A stretch of 32,297 bases of DNA, from assembly GCA_024330925.1 (NCBI GenBank), contig JANDJK010000019.1, positions 1-32,297 of the forward strand, given 5' to 3'. Positions 19,088 through 26,297 of this stretch are shown in pieces. The first letter of the stretch is position 1, and the number at the start of each line of letters is the position of its first letter. The position numbers and the translations under genes were made by a program. Source of the stretch: Nitrospira sp. GTDB lineage: Bacteria > Nitrospirota > Nitrospiria > Nitrospirales > Nitrospiraceae. Under the pieces are notes generated by a model, which did no database searches, was not told the origin of the DNA, and was given only the letters and a program-made list of their open reading frames with translations.

Positions 19088-19477
19088 ATGATTCCACCGG
19101 ATTTACGCTATCACACCGAGCATGAGTGGGTTCGGGTCAATGGCAAGCAAGCGACCATTGGCATCAGCCATTTTGCCCAAGACGCCTTGGGTGACATTGT
19201 GTTTGTCGAGTTGCCCAAGGTTGGTGCGGTCGTCAAAAGTGGCCAGCAGATTGGCGAGGTCGAATCGACGAAAACCACCTCCACAATCTATACACCGGTG
19301 AGCGGAACGATCGTGCAAATTAACAACGAGCTCAAAGACCATCCCGAGCTGATGAATTCCGATCCATATGGCAAGGGGTGGATCACCGTCATTGAGCTGG
19401 CCGACCCTGAAGAAGTTGAACGATTGATGACGGCGTCGCAGTACCAAACGTTTCTTGCCAGTCACAAGACGGGCTAG
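19088..19477 (+). CDS. gcvH: Glycine cleavage system H protein (lipoyl carrier)
   Basis: A 129-residue carrier that shuttles the aminomethyl group on a lipoyl arm. It has the typical RYHTEHEWVRV start, GISHFAQDALGDIVFVELP, and the lipoylation site GEVESTKTTS with Lys62. The C-terminal NSDPYGKGWITVIEL is also standard. AGGGGAGG precedes the ATG at 19088. The partner genes gcvT and gcvP are not in the window, but lpdA (the L protein) follows 100 nt downstream. A stand-alone lipoyl carrier of another pathway is possible, but the sequence looks like ordinary GcvH. Confidence 0.95.
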   Translation: MIPPDLRYHTEHEWVRVNGKQATIGISHFAQDALGDIVFVELPKVGAVVKSGQQIGEVESTKTTSTIYTPVSGTIVQINNELKDHPELMNSDPYGKGWITVIELADPEEVERLMTASQYQTFLASHKTG

Positions 19478-19577
19478 GGTGAAGACGAACGACAAAGGTA
19501 CTGCGCAACGGACTTCATTCATAAGTCTGGAACCCTGACTCAGATCAGAAACTGGGGCCTATCAGTTCCATCCCGCC

Positions 19578-21011
19578 ATGTCTGATCGCATCCACATCGC
19601 CATCCTTGGCGCCGGTCCAGGCGGCTACGTTGCGGCTATCCGTGCGGCTCAGCTCGGAGCCCATGTGACAGTTATTGAACAACAGATGCTGGGTGGGGTG
19701 TGCCTCAATTGGGGTTGCATTCCCAGCAAAACGTTGTTGTCTGTTATTGATCTTGGCGAAAGGCTCAAGCAGGCGACAGCCATGGGCCTCGTGCTCGCTG
19801 AATCGCCTCGTTATGACCGTGTCCGTATGGTGGCCCGCAAAAACGCAGTAGTTTCCGGGTTGGTCAAGGGGATCGCAACACTGTTCAAAGCCTGGAACAT
19901 CGAGGTGGTACAGGGGCGCGGGGAGTTGATCGACAACAAAACGATCGCCGTCACTGATGCCGCCGGCGCCACGACGCAGGTCCAAGCCGACGCAGTGGTG
20001 ATCGCAACCGGCTCGTCCTGGCCGGCGCTCCCGCAGTTTCCCATCGATGGCAAACGGATCATCACCAGCAAGGAGGCGCTGGATCTAGAAACAGTGCCCA
20101 AGCGGATGGTGATCCTTGGCGCCGGTGTTGAAGGGTGTGAATGTGCGACATTGTTTAGCGGACTCGGTTCGGCGGTGACATTGGTGGAGTTGCAGCCTCG
20201 CGTGCTTCCCTTGGAGGATGACGATGTCTCGCTATTGATGGAGCGAGAGTTGAAAAAACGGTCGGTTGAGGTGAAAACCGGCACCACGATTCAAACAGTC
20301 GAACATCGGCCAGATGGATTGGCTGTGACGTTAGCCGATGGCACGACGATGGACACCGATACCTTGCTGATCTCCATCGGGCGGGGGTTCCGGTCGAAAG
20401 GAATCGGACTGGACTGCGTTGGTGTGGCACTGGGGCCACGGGGGGAAGTACTGGTCAACGAGCGGATGGAGACCAACGTGCCGGGTGTGTACGCGATCGG
20501 CGATGTAGTGGGCAAAGCCATGTTGGCCCATGTGGCCTCGGCGCAAGGCAAGGTTGCGGTCGAAAATATTCTCGGCCATGAGACCACGATGAATTATGAT
20601 GTGATTCCAGCCGGCATCTTCACCTTGCCGGAAGTGGGCCGGGTTGGCTTGACAGAACGGCAGGCCCGTGAACGGGCTCAGTTGCGAGGAGACAATCCCG
20701 ATCAGGCCGTTAAGGTCGGGCGGTTTCGGTATGCCGCTCTGGGAAAAGCGCAGGCCACGGGAGAAACTGCCGGGCTGTTCAAGATCATCGCCGATGCCGC
20801 GACCGGCAAGATCCTGGGTGCTCATCTTGTTGGGAGCCACGCAGCGGATTTGATTCACGAAGCGGCGTTGGCCATGAAAGTCGGTGCGGCAGCCGACCAG
20901 GTAGCTCGAATGATCCATGCCCATCCGACGTTGGCTGAGGGCGTCATGGAAGCCTGTGAAGACCTTGAGGCTCTGGCCATTCACCAAGCGCGCAAAAAGA
21001 CCGGCCCATGA
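19578..21011 (+). CDS. lpdA: Dihydrolipoyl dehydrogenase
   Basis: FAD- and NAD-dependent disulfide oxidoreductase that reoxidises dihydrolipoamide (E3/L protein). The 477 residues start with the FAD-binding GAGPGGYVAAIRAAQLG. The redox-active disulfide is C42/C47 in GGVCLNWGCIPSK. The NAD-binding Rossmann motif is ILGAGVEGCECA, and the FAD-binding YAIGDV lies in the later half. The C-terminal interface has the catalytic His and Glu in HAHPTLAEGVMEA. No clear Shine-Dalgarno precedes the ATG at 19578, which is nonetheless the start that fits the family. The gene overlaps the next by 4 nt. Confidence 0.96.
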   Translation: MSDRIHIAILGAGPGGYVAAIRAAQLGAHVTVIEQQMLGGVCLNWGCIPSKTLLSVIDLGERLKQATAMGLVLAESPRYDRVRMVARKNAVVSGLVKGIATLFKAWNIEVVQGRGELIDNKTIAVTDAAGATTQVQADAVVIATGSSWPALPQFPIDGKRIITSKEALDLETVPKRMVILGAGVEGCECATLFSGLGSAVTLVELQPRVLPLEDDDVSLLMERELKKRSVEVKTGTTIQTVEHRPDGLAVTLADGTTMDTDTLLISIGRGFRSKGIGLDCVGVALGPRGEVLVNERMETNVPGVYAIGDVVGKAMLAHVASAQGKVAVENILGHETTMNYDVIPAGIFTLPEVGRVGLTERQARERAQLRGDNPDQAVKVGRFRYAALGKAQATGETAGLFKIIADAATGKILGAHLVGSHAADLIHEAALAMKVGAAADQVARMIHAHPTLAEGVMEACEDLEALAIHQARKKTGP

Positions 21012-21517
21012 TTCGCTCGCTAGCGATCAAACTCGGCTTGCTGACTGCCACGATGGGTATGGTGTGGTGGATAGTGTGGCAGGCTCCCGATGGAGTGGAC
21101 CCTGAGACGCTCTCGCCGGACGAACCAGCGCCTCTCGCTGTTGAAGCTTCCGTCAAAGAGCCGCCAATCCCCAAGGAGACCGAGACACAGGCTGGGGCGG
21201 CAGGTGAGCCAGTCAAGAACACCGTTCGCATCGCGCGTTCCTCTCACAATCGTAGGGGGTCCCAGATCCGATCCGGTCCGCTTAGACCTGTGGACCTCAA
21301 TCGCGCCGATATCAACGAGCTGGAATCGCTGCCTGGCATTGGAGCCGTGCTGGCCCGGCGTGTCATGGAGTATCGAGAATCGATCGGACGGTTTCGGACA
21401 ATCGAGGATCTGCTTGCCGTCAAGGGCATCGGTCCTAAAACGCTTGAACGGATCAGGCCGTTCGTGATGGTGGTGGAGAGAGAGAAAACAGCCAAGGTCG
21501 AGGAACGGCCCTCATGA
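21008..21517 (+). CDS. comEA: ComEA-like membrane-anchored helix-hairpin-helix DNA-binding protein
   Basis: A 169-residue protein with one N-terminal membrane helix (about residues 5-25, [20 protein letters not shown]). A Pro/Glu/Ala-rich linker (about 27-90) follows, then a double helix-hairpin-helix domain (about 95-153). The domain has [29 protein letters not shown] and [24 protein letters not shown], the ComEA signature for double-stranded DNA binding outside the membrane. It overlaps both lpdA and tyrS by 4 nt (ATGA at each end), so all three are translationally coupled. ComEC is about 5.7 kb upstream in the same orientation. A non-competence DNA-binding role cannot be excluded. Confidence 0.85.
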   Translation: MIRSLAIKLGLLTATMGMVWWIVWQAPDGVDPETLSPDEPAPLAVEASVKEPPIPKETETQAGAAGEPVKNTVRIARSSHNRRGSQIRSGPLRPVDLNRADINELESLPGIGAVLARRVMEYRESIGRFRTIEDLLAVKGIGPKTLERIRPFVMVVEREKTAKVEERPS

Positions 21518-22743
21518 GCGACGTCACAGAACAATTGGAACTGATCGGTCGTGGCGTGGTGGAGATCATCCAGCCGGCGGAGTTGGAAGCGAAACTTGCC
21601 CGTTCGATCAAAGAAGGCCGGCCCCTCCGGGTCAAAGCCGGCTTTGATCCTACGGCGCCCGATCTTCATCTGGGCCACACGGTGCTGATTCACAAGCTCA
21701 AACACTTTCAGGAGCTGGGCCATCAGGTCATCTTCTTGATCGGTGATTTTACGGGCATGATTGGCGATCCCACCGGCGTGTCGGAAACCCGCAAAGCCCT
21801 TACCAAGGAGCAAGTGCAGGAGAACGCCAAGACCTATCAACGGCAGATATTCAAAATTCTCGATCCGGCAAAGACCCTGATCGAGTTCAATAGCCGTTGG
21901 ATGGGGACCATGACCGCGGAGGGGCTCATTCATCTGGCAGCCCACTATCGGGTGGCTCGGATGATGGAGCGGGATGATTTCCGCAAACGGTTCGAGGAGC
22001 AAAAGCCGATCAGCGTCCATGAGTTTCTCTATCCGCTCGTGCAGGGGTACGACTCCGTCGCCTTGAAGGCAGATATCGAGGTAGGCGGCACCGACCAAAA
22101 GTTCAATCTCCTGGTAGGGCGCGAACTTCAGCGGGACTACGGGCAGGAATCACAGGTCGTCATCACCATGCCGTTGCTCGAGGGTACCGACGGCGTCAAA
22201 AAGATGAGCAAGAGCCTTGGCAACTATATCGCGCTTGAAGACCCGCCGGGCGAGATGTTTGGCAAACTCATGTCGATCAGCGACGACTTGATGCTTCGCT
22301 ACTATGAATTGCTCACGACGGAGGATCTCGATCGTGTGAAGTCCCTTCATCCGATGGAGGCCAAACTGTCGTTGGCGGAGCTGATCGTCACGCAGTATCA
22401 CGGGCCGGAGGCCGGGCGTCTGGCGAGAGCCGAGTTTCAACAAAAATTTCAAGCCCAAGAGTTCCCCGATCAACCGGACAAGCATCTCATCCTGACGCCA
22501 GCCGACCTGCCGGAGCGGGATGCCGCCGGGACGAGCAGCATCAAGTTAGTGAAACTGATTGCCATGACAGGGCTGGTAGCCAGTAACAGTGAAGCCCGGC
22601 GGCTAATCGTGCAAGGCGGCGTGGAAGTCGATGGAATCAAAGAGACCAATCCCGATAAGCCAATGGTGTTGGCGCCCCATCAGCAGCGGCGGCTCAAAAT
22701 TGGCAAGCGCAAATTCGCGCTGGTCGAATTGAAATCGAGCTAG
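21514..22743 (+). CDS. tyrS: Tyrosyl-tRNA synthetase
   Basis: Charges tRNA-Tyr. The protein is 409 residues. The class I signature is [21 protein letters not shown] (HIGH-like HLGH), followed by [23 protein letters not shown]. The signature loop reads [11 protein letters not shown] with an intact KMSKS, as in the TyrZ-like subgroup rather than the KFGKT form of E. coli. A C-terminal S4 RNA-binding domain (from about residue 345) has [19 protein letters not shown]. The ATG at 21514 overlaps the previous stop (ATGA). A stem-loop follows the stop. Confidence 0.97.
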   Translation: MSDVTEQLELIGRGVVEIIQPAELEAKLARSIKEGRPLRVKAGFDPTAPDLHLGHTVLIHKLKHFQELGHQVIFLIGDFTGMIGDPTGVSETRKALTKEQVQENAKTYQRQIFKILDPAKTLIEFNSRWMGTMTAEGLIHLAAHYRVARMMERDDFRKRFEEQKPISVHEFLYPLVQGYDSVALKADIEVGGTDQKFNLLVGRELQRDYGQESQVVITMPLLEGTDGVKKMSKSLGNYIALEDPPGEMFGKLMSISDDLMLRYYELLTTEDLDRVKSLHPMEAKLSLAELIVTQYHGPEAGRLARAEFQQKFQAQEFPDQPDKHLILTPADLPERDAAGTSSIKLVKLIAMTGLVASNSEARRLIVQGGVEVDGIKETNPDKPMVLAPHQQRRLKIGKRKFALVELKSS

Positions 22744-22752
22744 CCGTCAGGA

Positions 22753-22779
22753 GAAAGCGCTCCATGGTGCGAGCGTTTC
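22753..22779 (+). terminator. Imperfect stem-loop after tyrS
   Basis: GAAAGCGCTC (22753-22762) pairs with GAGCGTTTC (22771-22779) with one bulged G and an 8-nt loop. It lies 9 nt after the tyrS stop and before the promoter of the WYL gene. There is no strong T-tract, so the terminator call is tentative. Confidence 0.4.
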
Positions 22780-22826
22780 CTCTGTCTGCTCGCCTGCTCT
22801 TCAGCCTGAGAGGTTACTGTAAGTAA

Positions 22827-22855
22827 TTGACCGTTTAGGTTTTCTTTCGTATCCT
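22827..22855 (+). promoter_or_regulatory. Probable sigma-70 promoter of the WYL regulator gene
   Basis: TTGACC (22827-22832) and TATCCT (22850-22855) are separated by exactly 17 nt, with T-rich spacer sequence. The downstream GTG start at 22883 leaves a short leader of roughly 20 nt or less. Matches are 5/6 and 4/6 to consensus. Confidence 0.55.
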
Positions 22856-22882
22856 ATCGCCCATTGCCTCAGTGAACAGACT

Positions 22883-23866
22883 GTGTCGAGGAACGATCAA
22901 GTCATTCGACAGTGGCATCTGCTGCGTCTGTTGGAGTCATCGGCCGGCGTCACGCTGGATGAGTTAAAGGCACGACTGCCCGTCGACTATTCCCGCCATC
23001 TGAGAACCATCCGACGCGATCTGGAGGCATTGGAAGCCTCGGGGTTTCCTCTGGTCAATGAGCGAGTGAATGGCCAGGTTCGGTGGCGGCTCATGGATGG
23101 AGCCCGGCATGCACCGGCTCTGTCGTTTTCGCCGACCGAACTGATGGCGTTGGTCATGAGTCGCGCCTTACTCCAGCCGCTGGCCGGCACCCACATCCAA
23201 GCAGCCTTGGAGTCGGCCATGGCCAAGGCATCGAGCCTCTTGCCCCCCGCGTCGCTTCACTACATGCAACAGTGGCAAAATCTGTTTGCCGTGGGATTGG
23301 GCCCCCACAAAACCTACAAGTCCCATCGCGACACCATCGACCGGCTGACCCAGGCCATCGACAAACAGCGCACAGTCCAAGTACGGTACTTTTCCGCCTC
23401 GCGCGGCAGAATGACCCGGCGCGAGATCGATCCCTATCGGCTATGGTATGCAGCGGGGGGGCTCTATTTAATTGGCTACTGCCATCTCCGCAAAGAGCCC
23501 CGTCTGTTCGCCGTAGAGCGAATCCGTTCGGTGACCCTGACTGACCATCCCTATCAGATGCCGCTTGGTTTCGACTTGGAGGCATTTGTGCAGGATTCCC
23601 TGACTGTCATGCGAGGTCCTCGCATGGAAGTCGAGCTGGTGTTTGACAAAGCGACGGCAGCGTGGGCAAGGGATCGAATCTGGCATCCAAGTCAGAAACT
23701 GACGCCGCTTCCCAAGGGGCGACTTCGCATGGAACTTCAGGTAGCGAATACGAGAGAGCTCATTGGGTGGATCTTAAGCTTTGGCAGCGGCGTGCGGGTA
23801 ATCCGACCCGATCACGTGAAGGCCGCTGTTTTGGCGGAGGCAAAGAAGATTCTTGCCGGCGAGTGA
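22883..23866 (+). CDS. WYL-domain transcriptional regulator (helix-turn-helix, WYL, WCX)
   Basis: A 327-residue DNA-binding regulator. The N-terminal HTH (about 1-65) contains TLDELKARL and HLRTIRRDLEALEASGFPLV, as in HTH_11-type WYL proteins. The WYL domain (about 150-235) has REIDPYRLWYAAGGLYLIGYCHLRKEPRLFAVERI, including the W-Y-L residues and the conserved Arg. A WCX-type C-terminal region (about 250-320) follows. WYL domains bind nucleic-acid or nucleotide ligands in several families and often control defence islands, including CRISPR-Cas. The start is a GTG at 22883; no ATG fits upstream. The type I-G cas operon begins about 1 kb downstream on the same strand, so control of it is plausible but unproven. 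Confidence 0.9.
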   Translation: MSRNDQVIRQWHLLRLLESSAGVTLDELKARLPVDYSRHLRTIRRDLEALEASGFPLVNERVNGQVRWRLMDGARHAPALSFSPTELMALVMSRALLQPLAGTHIQAALESAMAKASSLLPPASLHYMQQWQNLFAVGLGPHKTYKSHRDTIDRLTQAIDKQRTVQVRYFSASRGRMTRREIDPYRLWYAAGGLYLIGYCHLRKEPRLFAVERIRSVTLTDHPYQMPLGFDLEAFVQDSLTVMRGPRMEVELVFDKATAAWARDRIWHPSQKLTPLPKGRLRMELQVANTRELIGWILSFGSGVRVIRPDHVKAAVLAEAKKILAGE

Positions 23867-23911
23867 CCTCCTTTGTCACACGCACGGAGTATTGTGGTAG
23901 ACACCGGTCGT

Positions 23912-23992
23912 CACAAATTGTGCAGGAGAGACAGGATTGTGCCCCCTGATTCCAAGAAAGCCTCTGTGACCTTGGTTGTCACGAACCTGTGC
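23912..23992. promoter_or_regulatory. Cluster of inverted and related repeats, possible operator region
   Basis: The 192-nt gap after the WYL gene contains the near-perfect palindrome CACAAATTGTG (23912-23922). It also holds the inverted repeat GTGAC/GTCAC with a 7-nt spacer (23966-23982). GTCACAAATTGTGC and GTCACGAACCTGTGC (23978-23992) resemble each other and are spaced about 67 nt apart. They would suit binding of a dimeric regulator such as the adjacent WYL protein. This is inference from symmetry only. Confidence 0.35.
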
Positions 23993-24058
23993 GACACTCG
24001 AGTCGAATGACATCGTGTCAGGTCGTCTGCAAGAGGAGAAAAAAGAGAGGAGGCGACC

Positions 24059-24412
24059 ATGCGAACGAGCACAGGATGGGGCGTTGTCGTGCTGGTGGGG
24101 TGCCTGTGGTCTTCAACAAGCCAGGCCGAGAGGGGATTTGATCCGCGCTATGAGCGAGACTACAACATCTTTGCCCCCGCTCTTCGGTATGCACCCGACA
24201 ACCCGCTCAATCCGATCAACCGGTATGATCCCGACAATCCATTTAATCCGGCCAACCTGTATGATCCCGACAATCCGTTTAACCCTATCAACCGCTACAA
24301 TCCCAACAATCCGTTCAACCCTGTCAATCAGTATCATCCGGACAACCCGCTCAATCCGATCAACCAGTACAACCCCTACGTTCCCTTTGCCCCATTGGAT
24401 AGAGCAAAGTGA
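24059..24412 (+). CDS. Small exported Asn/Pro-rich tandem-repeat protein
   Basis: A 117-residue protein of unknown function. The first 23 residues form a signal peptide with a short hydrophobic core (GVVVLVG) and a possible signal peptidase I site after SQA. L-V-G-C at residues 12-15 could instead be a lipobox. After a short linker, five 12-residue repeats of the type YDPDNPFNPINR run from about residue 44 to 103, followed by a degenerate sixth. There is no Cys in the mature part if SPI is used. A strong GAGGAGG Shine-Dalgarno precedes the ATG at 24059. It sits between the WYL regulator and the cas locus. I recognise no domain; an extended periplasmic or surface repeat structure is a guess. 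A longer open frame over the same DNA (23976-24821) lacks the signal peptide and is rejected. Confidence 0.8.
   Translation: MRTSTGWGVVVLVGCLWSSTSQAERGFDPRYERDYNIFAPALRYAPDNPLNPINRYDPDNPFNPANLYDPDNPFNPINRYNPNNPFNPVNQYHPDNPLNPINQYNPYVPFAPLDRAK
24188..24403 (+). repeat. Coding tandem repeat, 36-bp unit, about six copies
   Basis: Units begin at 24188, 24224, 24260, 24296, 24332 and 24368, the last strongly diverged. Each encodes 12 residues. Differences between copies are mainly at third codon positions plus a few replacements, showing that the repeat is kept as protein. There are no unique spacers, so it is not a CRISPR array. Confidence 0.92.
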
Positions 24413-24792
24413 CCAAAGAGATGGTGATGGTGATGAGAGAGGTGGAAAACTGGAAGAGACGAAGCGATTGCCGGCTGTCGGTGGTGGCCGGACAGACGTA
24501 TGTTTCCCACTGGAGCGTCACCGAAAATTTCTGTCAACCAACAGAGGAATGGGTAACATAGACCACAGCGCGGCGAGGGGCTCTCTTGAGAAGGGATGGG
24601 ATCCGGACCCCGAACCACTTAAGGCAATGCTGAGCAAGGAGAGCGCCGGCACCACGGGTGACACGGTGAAACACACGATGAGCAGAGCTGACAGACGTTG
24701 CGACAGACACAGGGAAAGCAACGGGATTGATTCTCACGAAGTTTCACAGGAGATCGTGTCTCGTCACCAAAGACGAGTGGAGGAGTGTTATC
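24413..24792. other. Intergenic interval upstream of the cas locus
   Basis: About 380 nt between the repeat-protein gene and the helicase remnant. I see no gene here, although one + strand frame stays open through it. It contains a short GATGGT microsatellite near its start and a 6-bp hairpin just before the remnant's Shine-Dalgarno. It should hold the promoter of the cas operon, but I cannot place one with confidence. No CRISPR repeats are visible. Confidence 0.5.
24760..24777 (+). promoter_or_regulatory. Small perfect hairpin abutting a ribosome-binding site
   Basis: CTCGTC (24760-24765) and GACGAG (24772-24777) form a 6-bp stem with an ACCAAA loop. The stem ends directly before the TGGAGGAG Shine-Dalgarno of the GTG at 24793. 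It could influence translation initiation, or be chance. Confidence 0.3.
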
Positions 24793-24987
24793 GTGAACAA
24801 TCCATTCAAAAAATGGTTTGAACAGGCCACTGGCCATACACCCTATCCGTTCCAGATCCGCTTCGCCTGTGAGGCGACTCTATTTCAGCAACCCTCTCCC
24901 TCTGGGAGAGGGCAGGGTGAGGGACTGCTGGTGCAGGTCCCGACCGGCCTAGGCAAAACCGCCATGGCGGTGCTGGGATGGCTGTGA
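24793..24987 (+). pseudogene. N-terminal remnant of a Cas3-like helicase
   Basis: A 64-codon frame starting with GTG at 24793 behind GGAGG. It reads NPFKKWFEQATGHTPYPFQ, a Q-motif-like start of Cas3-type helicases, then the Walker A loop LLVQVPTGLGKTAMAVLGWL (PTGLGKT at residues 50-56), and stops. No DEAH, SATPP or HD region follows in any frame, because csb1 begins 55 nt later. It differs from the start of the full cas3 in this locus (LWEYEPFPWQ...PTAAGKT), so it is not a simple duplicate. A palindromic repeat is inserted in frame before the Walker A loop. It is best read as the relic of a second, different Cas3-type helicase. An expressed short peptide is the less likely alternative. Confidence 0.75.
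24892..24923. repeat. Palindromic dispersed-type repeat inside the helicase remnant
   Basis: CCCTCTCCC-TCT-GGGAGAGGG is a perfect 9-bp inverted repeat, followed by CAGGGTGAGGG. Sequences of this kind (read as PSPSGRGQGEG) are a familiar dispersed repeat in many bacterial genomes. Here it lies between the Q-motif and Walker A of the remnant, where Cas3-type helicases normally have only a short linker. I see no second copy in the window. Confidence 0.75.
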
Positions 24988-25042
24988 TCAGAGAGGCTTT
25001 CGCTTGAGATTATTTTTTGATGTAACGAAGGAGGACCAGTCC

Positions 25043-26296
25043 ATGAGTGAAGCGCTGTCATTGGAGACATTGCAACAAGCCGTGCGTGGTTCAGCAGCAG
25101 CTTTTCGCTGTAGGAGGCGGCTTCAGCCGGCAGGGGGCCAAGGTGACAAGGTGTTTCCTCCCACGTTTGCTGGTGCGGTCTATGCGATTGAAGAGCGGCG
25201 TGTGCCTGGGCGTGATCAGCCTGTGCAGTGTGTGTTACTTGACAGCGTCCAGAGTCAGGCCAATCGGATGGAGCTTGCATTGCAGGAAGCTCTGGATGCG
25301 GGGAAGATCGAACTCCCTGTCTTGGTGGTGGACTTCACCGAGTATAGCCCGACTGGCGATGTCGAAGCTGACAAAAAAGCAGGAAGGCTTATTGACGCCA
25401 TTGGCAAGATCACCAGCCTCCAAGTTCCCCATCGTCTAGCCGATGCCATTTTGCGGGATAGCCAAGTCAATGGCACGGACTTCCGCAGATCAGAGAAGGG
25501 GAGAGCCCTCAATACTGTCAGTCTTGCCAATGCGACACCTTTGTTCGAGTTGTGCCCAACTGCACTGTTATTCGGCATGTGGGATTCGACTGGCCCAAAG
25601 GGCGGCCTCGGTCCGAAGTTTGAGCGGGCTGTGGTATCCGAAATTGTCGGGATTGGCGCTCAAGTTGGCGATCTTCTCAGGGGCGTGCGGAAGGACCCAT
25701 TTGAAGCAAGTAAAAAAGTTCCGATCATCAAGAATAGCGCTTTTGATTGGAAGGTTTCCGATGATCCAAAAGCAAAGGATGTCGTCGCTCCCTCTGCCGT
25801 CAACCACAGCAGTGTCCCCTTTCCAACAATCCGAGATCGCAAGACAGAAGAAAACCACTATTCCGGTGTCACCATCGAATATGCCGAGCAAGTCACGACG
25901 CTCTCGCTGATTTGCCTGCGGCGGCTTCGCTTTCCCCTAAATGGCGAAGCAAATACTGAAGTCGATGTGGCTGCCCGCACTGTCCTCACTGCGCTGGGGT
26001 TGTGCGCTGCCACCCTTGCGTTCGAATCCGGTATGGGGCTGCGGTCACGTTGCCTGCTCTGGCCTGAAGGAGCAATGGAGTGGGAGCTTCTCGAACAACC
26101 CGGAGAGCCCGCGAAACGTTATCGCCTGACGAGCCAGGAAGCAGTCGACGTCCTCAAGCAAGCTGTTGGTATTGCGAAACAGAAGGGACTGCCATGGAGA
26201 AAGGACCCTCTTCCACCGTTGAAGCCATCACCTGAGTTACTAGAACTGGTGCGCCGTAGCCAGATCGAGGCAATAAAGGAAACGGCGGAGGCGTGA
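25043..26296 (+). CDS. csb1: Type I-G CRISPR Cas7 backbone subunit (Csb1, GSU0053 family)
   Basis: A 417-residue RAMP-type subunit that polymerises along crRNA as the backbone of the type I-G (former I-U) Cascade-like complex. Recognition rests on overall resemblance to the GSU0053/Csb1 family: LLDSVQSQANRMELAL near residue 75, LCPTALLFGMWDSTGPKGGLGPKFERAVVSEIVG, and the C-terminal GLRSRCLLWPEG region. The frame opens at a TTG at 25004, but AAGGAGG sits just before the ATG at 25043, which is chosen. The gene is followed after 1 nt by csb2. It is the first intact gene of the cas operon. Confidence 0.9.
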   Translation: MSEALSLETLQQAVRGSAAAFRCRRRLQPAGGQGDKVFPPTFAGAVYAIEERRVPGRDQPVQCVLLDSVQSQANRMELALQEALDAGKIELPVLVVDFTEYSPTGDVEADKKAGRLIDAIGKITSLQVPHRLADAILRDSQVNGTDFRRSEKGRALNTVSLANATPLFELCPTALLFGMWDSTGPKGGLGPKFERAVVSEIVGIGAQVGDLLRGVRKDPFEASKKVPIIKNSAFDWKVSDDPKAKDVVAPSAVNHSSVPFPTIRDRKTEENHYSGVTIEYAEQVTTLSLICLRRLRFPLNGEANTEVDVAARTVLTALGLCAATLAFESGMGLRSRCLLWPEGAMEWELLEQPGEPAKRYRLTSQEAVDVLKQAVGIAKQKGLPWRKDPLPPLKPSPELLELVRRSQIEAIKETAEA

Positions 26297-26297
26297 G

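Noticed and set aside
24188..24403. Regular 36-bp repeats that could be mistaken for a CRISPR array next to cas genes
   Set aside because: The units are contiguous with no unique spacers, diverge mainly at third codon positions and encode a continuous 12-residue protein repeat.
23976..24821. 281-codon + strand frame covering the repeat-protein gene and the following gap
   Set aside because: Its middle is a Thr/Ile/Arg/Ser-rich out-of-frame reading of the 36-bp repeats. It lacks a signal peptide and any motif, whereas the alternative frame at 24059 has a strong ribosome-binding site, a signal peptide and clean protein-level repeats.
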